A stretch of DNA of 64,000 nucleotides. Source: Amanita rubescens. Its lineage: Eukaryota; Basidiomycota; Agaricomycetes; Agaricales; Amanitaceae. The notes under the pieces are model-generated. The model had not been told where the DNA came from, made no database searches, and was given only the letters and a program-made list of their open reading frames with translations. Location of the stretch: assembly GCA_015039365.1 (NCBI GenBank), contig WION01000084.1, positions 62,001 to 126,000 of the forward strand. The letters run 5' to 3'. A program made the position numbers and the translations under genes. Position 1 is the stretch's first letter. Every line of letters begins with the position of its first letter. Below are positions 57,001-64,000 of the stretch, piece by piece.

Positions 57001-57559
57001 TTATAGATTTTGACCGCGTAGTAAAATAAGCCTGCTCACATTCTAAAGATTCGCTTCCATCGCCTCCTTCGCCCTTACGTAGTTTTTCTTTACCGATGTC
57101 ATGTAGCATACGAAAGAGCAACAGCCAGCATCGTTCTCTCATCGGTTTCTAGATCCGTGACAGCTTCCCTTTCTGACTTCCAAGGCAGACGCCGGGCGAT
57201 GTTTGTGGGTCCATGGGTAATTTGTTAGTTGTTTGCCCAAGTATAAGTAGCCAAGTCATGGTATTGTTCTTGAAAGTTGAAACGTTGACGTTGACATTAT
57301 TGGGCCTTATTGAGTCGATGATGTTTTGATGCCCGTTGACGTTGATGCATTGATGCGCATCAATAACTAGAACACTGATGTGCTGTGACGTATCTGCCCA
57401 AGTTTAGGAGGCCGACTCGTTTTGAAGCGGTTGCGGGGAATGCAGCTCACTGACACACTGTAGAGGCAGTAGAGAACTTACAAAGACCACTGAATAATTT
57501 CACAATCTACAAATACATCATCGGCCTATTCAGTAGTCTAACAACAACACCGCGATCAA
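57001..57559. other. non-coding, contains one copy of a dispersed repeat
   Basis: 57262-57440 resembles 63134-63360 in the same orientation: gttgaaacgttgacgttgac, gttttgatgcccgttga, aggaggccgactc and t(t/g)g(a/g)agcggtt are shared in order. No gene seen. Confidence 0.55.
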
Positions 57560-58233
57560 CTACACGCGCGACCAGTGTGGCTTGTCCTTCGCATATCTAA
57601 TTATGGTCTCATCATCGGTCATTTCAAATACGTAAGGATCGGAGACAGTCTCGTCGATGATGGTGTCGGTTATCAAATGCTGGTGCCAGAAGATGGAGAA
57701 TTTCCTGATCGGGGTAAGCTCGCTCGTCATATCAGTCAGAATTTGGGGCGATAGGAAGAGAGAATTGTAAGTCTCGGTGATGGGGTCGAAGCTCCTGACC
57801 CCCACGCGGGCATCCTCCTTCCAATCATTTCGGACTGAGAGTGGCTTGCTCTGGTCCCCCTCACCAACGGCTTTGCCGGCACCATGAGTGTCAAACGTGA
57901 CCTTCTGGCCTAATTTAATGTCGACGAATTTGGTGCCAGACGAGACTTTGACGCCCGCCTACATAATAAATGCACATCTTAGCGAGGGAATCGATGACTG
58001 AATAGGTGCAGACTGACCTTGTACGACGTCGTTTCGAAGACTTGATACTTGTCCTCCCACTCGAGTGCCACCTCGGGCGCGAGACTCTTGGTAGGAACCA
58101 TAGAGAAGACGACATTTCCTTTGAGCACTTTTGTGCCAACCTTCACGTCCCTCGTGAGGCAGAGATTGAAATCACTGCCCATGAGTGTCGCTAACGCGTC
58201 TCCGTCAACGAGAACTTTGATCTTCGACGTCAT
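57560..58233 (-). CDS. unknown ~204-aa protein, paralogue of the gene at 62169
   Basis: Two exons (58233-58018, 57958-57560) with one 59-bp intron give 204 aa. The ATG at 58233 was chosen because similarity to the paralogue starts there. Predicted to be mostly beta strand, without signal peptide or membrane helix. Motifs shared with the paralogue: SDFNLC / SEFNLC, NVVF(S/A)MVP, LEWEDKYQVFETTSYK at the splice, VRNDWKE, VGVR(S/N)FDP, (N/H)SLFLSP(Q/E)ILTDMT and a C-terminal KPHW. The family is unknown to me. The neighbouring aegerolysin is a possible functional partner (inference). Confidence 0.78.
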
Positions 58234-59058
58234 CTGGATAACATAGAAAGGGTGGTGAGCGAATGGGCAGTATCGAAGACAAGCAGCTGGCATACAATGC
58301 TTAGAGTAGAGAGTGCAAACTGTTGGGTTGGTTGTTGGTTGGTTGGATCCCTTCGGATTGAAGCTGCTTTATAGCTTTTCATTCGAACATCCGGAAATTC
58401 AGACGCCGCACAACGTCCAATCCATAAAGCTTGATACATCAAGCGTGCCAGTGAGGGTTGCATGTTGTCCCAATACCACTGTGGCCAGGTGACATATCGG
58501 ACTCTCACTGTGGGATTTTTTCGCCGCTAAATGAACACTTTTCGATTGGCCCATTCGATTGAGAAGTTCCAGATAACGAGAAGGAGGAGGTACCCCAGAA
58601 TCCTAACACATATCCGACATACTCTGATGCTCACATATCTGAATGTATTGTTTCTCTACCGGAGCTCACGAATCTCATCAATCTAGGCAGTGCTAGTACT
58701 AGGCTACATCAGAACTTCATTAATGTCAGGCGGCCTGTCAGGACTCACATCCTCCAAATCGATATATAGAAATGCTTCTATAGTCGTGGGATTTCTCAGA
58801 GGCTGTTGCTTATACGATGATCTAGAAGATAAACACAGTCACTTCAAGTTTTACCCACCCCAAATTCGCGCATATGTGACAATAGGGTGAAGCTCGATGA
58901 CTAGCGTGAATCTGTGTAAGGGCAGCCCACTACTCCGAGTTCAGTCCAACGCACATATCTATAATCATCTCTGATGATATAGCAATAAGAAGGAGTATTT
59001 TGTCACTGTCTTTCTGCCTTGTGCGTTGGAATATGCTAGCAATCGATTAATCACGGAG
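58234..59058. other. intergenic, no gene seen
   Basis: Promoter side of the gene starting at 58233, then AT-rich DNA up to Copia element D. Short frames here have no recognisable similarity. Confidence 0.5.
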
Positions 59059-59379
59059 TGAGTTATTTAAGTCGGATTGATCCGACTTTCCATATCCGGT
59101 TGTGCTTCCTGGCGGAAATTAATTTTCCGTTGACATCTTGCTCGTATAGCCGGATACATCAGTCGTTTACCGTACACGACTGAAGCGAGTTACACTTATA
59201 TTATAGCTGTTTCCGTATGTTTACTTACTTGTACTAGCTCGTTACGCGTCACTACTTCTATAGGTAGCTAGTACACATTACAGTCGTTTGCTGCACGACT
59301 GAGCGCTGAGCCTTACTTAGTCTTACAGGTTATGGGCCCCGCGCCCATTGCGTGGAGAGATCAATACAGCAATTGAAAT

Positions 59380-59880
59380 ATGTCCCCTACAATCTCATTG
59401 GACAATCTTGTTACAGACGTCGAAAAGCTTGATGCGAATGGTAAAAACTGGGAGATGTTCTATGGTCGGTTCTACCCTGATGGAACCCAATGCGAAAGGG
59501 AGTACATATCGAAGACGCGGGAAATCCGAAAACGGGCGTGTGTTGGAATTGCGGGGGTCGAGGGCACAACAGTGGTGCCTGCCCCAGTCCAAATACGGTG
59601 CTAGCGATGAGGAAGGTTCTGTTGGAACCGAACAAGCGGGATCTGATGAGAGCGAAAGGGACGCACCTGGCGGTTCCCATTCAGGCTCTACTACTAGCTC
59701 CGAGTGGTTAAAGTCGAGATCGAGGGATCCGGACATGAGCGCTGGACCATTGGAAGAAGGTTCGAATGACGCTGGTGTGATGTCTGCATTAGCTATCGCA
59801 GCTATCACCGAATTATACACGTACAAGGCTATTGACGGGTCGATGGGCCTGATTTTGTGCAGGTCTTGACGGAAATTGGA
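59380..59880 (+). pseudogene. Gag remnant of element D
   Basis: Begins with an ATG at 59380 and reads VEKLDANGKNWEMFYGRF, the Copia Gag signature (compare LDGxNYxxWxxxM). After a frame change, CWNCGGRGHNSGAC (CX2CX4HX4C zinc knuckle) lies near 59540-59582. The central Gag region and all pol are missing. The zinc knuckle is a contrast to A and B, which have an RGG box. Confidence 0.7.
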
Positions 59881-60342
59881 ATGTGATGATCTGGACGTGG
59901 AAGACGTTGCTGGTGACGTAGTTTTCCCATCGAATTCATCTTTACCACCATACGTGCATTTGGATGTATTCAATGAAGAACGACCTAATTTGGAAGCGGT
60001 CGTTATCCCCGCTGAACCAGAAACTGAAGAGGTCGTCGTACCTGAAGAACCATGTGGCTTAATGACTCGAGCGCGAGTCATCATATGTTGATACCGGCGT
60101 TGAGAAGTCGTTGAAGCCATCTGAGGAGGTGAATGCCCTTGAGGGTTGGTTCAGTTTGGATGCCGACCGTTGGGATTCGCTTGATTATCAGTTGGGCTAA
60201 CGAAGCTAGAGCGGGCGGTGATGTGGTCCTACGCAATCGATGAAGAATTCTTGAAGGACGCTGCGTGGGAACTTTGGTTTATTTTCTTGATGAAAACATT
60301 TCGTGGCATTTTTCAAGTTGCCTTGGACACTCTCGTGATAGA

Positions 60343-60368
60343 GGGGGGGGGGGGGGGGGGGGGGGGGG
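60343..60368 (+). repeat. G26 homopolymer before the 3' LTR of D
   Basis: An unbroken run of 26 G follows gatagag and ends 15 bp before the LTR start. It occupies the polypurine-tract position, so an expanded polypurine tract is the likely origin. Length in the assembly may be inexact. Confidence 0.85.
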
Positions 60369-60916
60369 TTGGAATATACGGAGTGAGTTATTTGGTGTTC
60401 TGCGAGCATATGGCGCTTTAGCGCATGCGCGGGAAAGTTGGATTGATCTGACTTTCCGTATTCGGTTGTGCTGCCTGGTGGGGATTAATTAACTCAGTAG
60501 ATATAGTATATAGTTAATTTCCGGATGACATCGTGGCTCGCTCGTATACACCTCAGTCCTTTACCGTACACTTCTACATTGTGACCTTCCTCTCCCATCT
60601 GTTGTCCGAGCATGGGTCATGCACAGTGGGTTGTTTTCACCATCATCAACTTGGCGATGTGGGCCACCGCTTTGCGTGGCATGTCCGAGGCCATCTTTTT
60701 TTGGCTATAATAATACTGCAGGGTCTGGGGCATTATGGATCAGGGTGGGGCAAGATACCTGACCAGCTCTGGAAGGCTGGCTCAGGACACGGCGCGCGCT
60801 GACCGCTTTGTCAGCGTGCTCCAGCAGCGCACCCGAACTGTTAGCTCACAGCACAGTTGCAACCTGTGTGCAACTGGTTGAACAACTGCTCAGTATGTAA
60901 AATGCATTATATTGAT

Positions 60917-60940
60917 ACTACTACTACTACTACTACTACT
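60917..60940. repeat. CTA trinucleotide microsatellite
   Basis: About eight copies of cta in a non-coding stretch. 60572-61056 otherwise shows no gene. Confidence 0.9.
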
Positions 60941-61056
60941 GAGCGAGCTGTTTTTCGTTGTGGGTGTACCTTGACCGGCTCACGGCTGTGCTCTATTTGT
61001 CAGTGTTTGGCGTGACGCGGCTCGGCAATCGCCGCAACTTAACTGCGTAACATTGA

Positions 61057-61597
61057 CCATCGATTTACGACAAAACCGATACCTACGTTTCACTTCGGCC
61101 TCGGAACCGGAGCAACTTCGTCACCAGCACCTTGGTTATTAAAAACCTCCGTACGGAGTTTGGCAAGATCCATGAGAATGGTAACTGGAGCTATATAATT
61201 TTTTCGCATACATCACTAATGTATATACTCAGGTAATATGGACAAGGAGATTGGTGTAGGGGCGATTGAAGGAAAGGAAATTGGTGTTGAACAGGAGTTC
61301 ACATTCAGTTCCTCTGGTCGAGAGTATTCTGATACTGGCACGGAGGGCTCATTCGACATCTACCTAAAGGGCAAAGGAAAACTGTGTCATTGTTACTGGG
61401 ACTGTCCATACTGGCGGCCCACGAATACTTGGAAGATTAGCGGTGCGAACCTATGTATTTCGACTTTCTCCGCAAAATTGTCTCATTGACGTTATAATCT
61501 CTTAGAATATCACCCTGATTGGGTCATTCAAACTGACGGAGCGTCGACGACTGGTGCATTAGGTGATATCACCATCAAGGCTACTGAGGGGCGCTGA
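61057..61597 (+). pseudogene. aegerolysin gene without visible start codon
   Basis: Three exons (61057-61180, 61233-61442, 61506-61597) stay in frame through introns of 52 and 63 bp and could code for about 141 residues, the usual length of the family. Seen motifs: LVIKNLRTEFGKIHENG-like N-terminal strand pair, FSSSGREYSDTGTEGSFD in the middle, the hallmark YWDCP, and GALGDIT near the end. The frame is open from a TGA at 61054 but has no ATG, so the start is lost, lies in an unrecognised exon, or is non-AUG. Aegerolysins are small beta-sandwich proteins that bind ceramide phosphoethanolamine or cholesterol-sphingomyelin membranes and often form pores with a MACPF partner; no MACPF gene is in the window. 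Family call is firm, activity doubtful. Confidence 0.75.
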
Positions 61598-61744
61598 GTT
61601 GAGTCCGTATTTTAGAGTAGTACGTAGGCATTTTACAGTTCTGTTGTTGTCTCTGGTCTTACTTTTTCTACGCTATCTTGAAGAAATACGATTGCATGAC
61701 ATTCCATCACATTTGAATATTTGGATGGGTCGTGTGCATGAGTG

Positions 61745-61900
61745 ATGAATCGATGAGGTGCGGCCCGCCCGCGTACACCGTCGTTTCGAGGACTTGATAC
61801 TTGTCCTCCCACTCGAGTCCCACCGTGGACGGCGCGAGGTTCTTGGAAGAAAGTTGTGCCTTCTACGCGAAGATGCCATGGCGTCCCTGGTCATGGTCAT
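61745..61900 (-). pseudogene. fragment of the 57560/62169 gene family
   Basis: On the minus strand, a piece equal to the 3' part of exon 1 of the family: LEWEDKYQVLETTVY reads just before a degraded splice region. Nothing of exon 2 remains. It lies between the aegerolysin and the intact paralogue at 62169, orientated as the copy at 57560. Confidence 0.75.
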
Positions 61901-62168
61901 GGGGTACAAAATTTCAAAATTTCGATGTGGAACTCATCAGGATGCCGTCATAACTGACCGTGACAGCGATTAATGGGATAGCGCCCTGAGTCCTAGGTTG
62001 TATGAAATGGAAGCGAAGGCCAGATGACTGCGTGGAACTGAAGTTTGAATCGGGATCAGCAAACAATTCACAAGCTTATCAGATCTCTCGCCATGGGTGA
62101 TTATTTATTTCTTTGGAGAAGTCAATCCATCTGAAGCGTTCGTCCACAGACCCGATCCTGTGACCATT

Positions 62169-62849
62169 ATGTCGACCGTCGTCCAAGTCGTCATCCAAAA
62201 GGAGGCCTTGGAGACCCTCATCGGCAGTGAATTCAATCTCTGCATAGTTAGGATGGTGGAGGTTGGTGATGTGGAGTACAAAGGAAACGTTGTCTTTGCT
62301 ATGGTTCCCTTCAAGGACCTACGCCGTGGCGTGACCCTCCAATGGGAGGACAAGTACCAAGTCTTCGAAACGACGTCGTATAAGGTCAGTCTCCACCTAT
62401 TCGCTCACCGATCGATCCGGAAGGTGATCATTATGTAGGTGGGCTCGAAAGTCACGGCTGGCACCGAAACTGCCGACATTAAACTGGGCCAGCAGGCCAC
62501 ATTCGATGTTATAGGTGGAGCCGATGTCACTGGTGGAGAGGACGTAAAACAGCCACTCCACGTCAGGAATGACTGGAAGGAAGGCGCACGTGTGGGGGTC
62601 AGGAACTTCGACCCCACCGACGAATCCTACCATTCCCTTTTCCTATCCCCAGAAATTCTCACTGACATGACGGTCAAACTTACCCCGACTAACAAATTCG
62701 CCGTCTTCTGGCACCAGCAGTTGGTAACGGACACCATAACCGACTTGAACACTATCGCCGACCCTTTCGTTTTCGAAATCAACCATCGCAATATGGCTAA
62801 GCTCATATATGGCAAGGAGAAACCGCATTGGACGAAAGCTCCTCCCTAG
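62169..62849 (+). CDS. unknown ~208-aa protein, paralogue of the gene at 57560
   Basis: Two exons (62169-62384, 62439-62849), 208 aa; exon 1 has exactly the same length (216 bp) as in the minus-strand paralogue, and the intron is at the same place after ETTSYK. Beta-rich, soluble, no signal peptide. Contains GSEFNLCIVR, LQWEDKYQVFETTSYK, VRNDWKEGARVGVRNFDP and SLFLSPEILTDMT. Start chosen by alignment; an in-frame ATG also exists at 62097. Function unknown; possible partner of the aegerolysin by position only. Confidence 0.78.
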
Positions 62850-64000
62850 AGCTAATGATGTCCCCTGTTCACAGGATCGATTAGCGGGAAATGGCATAGT
62901 ACTTATATAATATTTTTTCCTTTGTGCAGTATACGTACTTTTACAACTGAAAGCGAAGTGACCGTGTACTCATCGATGATGTACGTACGAATCCTGTCTT
63001 CTTTGACGCCCCTGCACAACGTAGGGTCCAAGGAAGCACTGACAGTCGGCTTCATGGAGATGCGTGCGGCCAGCCTGAGAATAGGGACTTCCTGTCTTTT
63101 TGATCGCCGACCTGCGTTAGCCGACAGGCTGTTCTTGGAAGTAAAAGTTGAAACGTTGACGTTGACATTAATGAAATTTGAAATTGGGTTGGTGACGTTT
63201 TGATGCCCGTTGATGCATTGATGCATCATCATCAACTACAACACTGATAAATCGGGCACCTACGAGTTGGAGTAGTGGTAGCCGGAAAGTGCCACTGACG
63301 TGACGTATTTGAAATTCCCCAAGTTCAGGAGGCCGACTCATTTTGGAGCGGTTTCCTCGTTATTGTTTTTATGGCTATGCGTTCAAAAAGATAAATGTAC
63401 CTGATTGAGATGATAGATCGAATCGGAGGGAATGTTTGGTCGCACCAAACAAACGCGTTGCCTTTCCGAGTTGAAACAGAACATCTCAGTCGAACTTGTA
63501 CAAGTACGTACGTCTTTCCCCAACCATTTTATTGTACTAAAATATACGTGGCTGTGAATCTAGGAATACTCAGTTCCCACTCCTTCACCAAGTCTTGTTG
63601 CAAAACGGTAATCACACAATAGAGACCGTGCCGCGCGCTCTTGCGTTGAAATGGACGTTGATAGTATCAAGTTTAAACGTTTTTTTGCGTTGGGAAAGTC
63701 AAGGAACCTTCTGAGAAAGCCAGCGTTAGCGCACTCGATCCATGGATGGCGCTGGAGCAAGATTATTCGGTGGGCGTAGCGGCCAAACATGGATCAAGGC
63801 CAACTTTCGAAGACCACACCAGGCTCAGGCTTTCGAATCCCTGGATATGGTGTGGTACATTACTAACATATATTAATATATACATGCAACGTAGTTATAT
63901 ACGACATGGTATCTTGTGCCAGATAGAGCGGCAATAGAATACGAACTTGAATTAGTAAATCCGTCCATAAATGATGTCGTCATCCGCTGGTGGGAATCTA
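62850..64000. other. non-coding end of the window
   Basis: 63134-63360 is the second copy of the dispersed repeat also at 57262-57440. The remainder shows only short frames without similarity. The window ends inside this region. Confidence 0.5.

Larger units (their letters stand above)
59059..60571 (+). mobile_element. Copia element D, internally deleted
   Basis: 5' LTR 59059-59327 (tgagttattt...cttaca) followed by the primer site GGTTATGGGCCCC at 59328-59340. A partial 3' LTR copy lies at 60384-60571 (tgagttatttgg... ggttgtgctgcctgg...), diverged from the 5' LTR by substitutions and small indels, so D is older than A-C. Only ~1 kb lies between them: a Gag remnant and zinc knuckle, then decayed sequence. 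No target duplication recognised. Confidence 0.78.

Noticed and set aside
59395..60120. Minus-strand ORF of 241 codons in element D
   Set aside because: It runs antisense over the Gag zinc-knuckle region and has low-complexity Ser/Thr composition.

Overview
The window looks like a gene-poor, transposon-rich stretch of an Agaricomycete (mushroom-forming basidiomycete) genome. Evidence: genes split by 45-65 bp GT-AG introns, fungal-type protein kinases, a Crinkler (CRN) header domain, Git3-type 7TM receptors, an aegerolysin, and a mix of Crypton, Ngaro-type and Copia elements. No rRNA, tRNA or CRISPR array was recognised.

Layout. 1-3600 is satellite-like DNA (90-bp, 112-bp and ~229-bp repeat families) without a convincing gene. 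3663-8170 holds two convergent genes: a six-exon Crypton tyrosine recombinase with a GCR1_C-like tail (minus) and a four-exon protein with double-stranded-beta-helix-like features (plus). 8752-10110 is an isochorismatase-GST fusion. 10327-26235 is an accessory signalling cluster: a broken CRN-header/FunK1-like kinase, three Git3-like receptors with near-identical seven-exon structures, and two ~774-aa kinase-like paralogues, one with intact catalytic motifs and one that lost them.

26304-55488 is a nest of transposons. An Ngaro-type tyrosine-recombinase retrotransposon (Gag, RT-RNase H, YR; split repeats A1...B1A2...B2) received Copia element A (minus; TSD gtatt). A received its near-identical sister B (plus; TSD ttttc) in the RNase H region. 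B received element C (plus; TSD gctga) in the integrase. C encodes only a Gag-like protein and carries 4.7 kb of apparently non-coding, hairpin-rich DNA. It shares LTR termini, primer-binding site and a ~300-bp leader with B, so it is probably mobilised in trans. All four Copia elements carry GGTTATGGGCCCC right after the 5' LTR, complementary to the anticodon arm of initiator tRNA-Met, the half-tRNA priming known from Drosophila copia and Ty5. The B and C leaders differ by compensatory base changes in three hairpins, good evidence for a conserved leader RNA.

55489-64000 resumes host DNA: a decayed inverted copy of the kinase family, two paralogous ~205-aa genes of unknown function (57560-58233 minus, 62169-62849 plus) with a third fragment between them, an aegerolysin lacking a visible start codon, and a fourth, truncated Copia element (D) with a G26 tract. 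Exon joins are read by eye; function statements rest on motif recognition, not database search.
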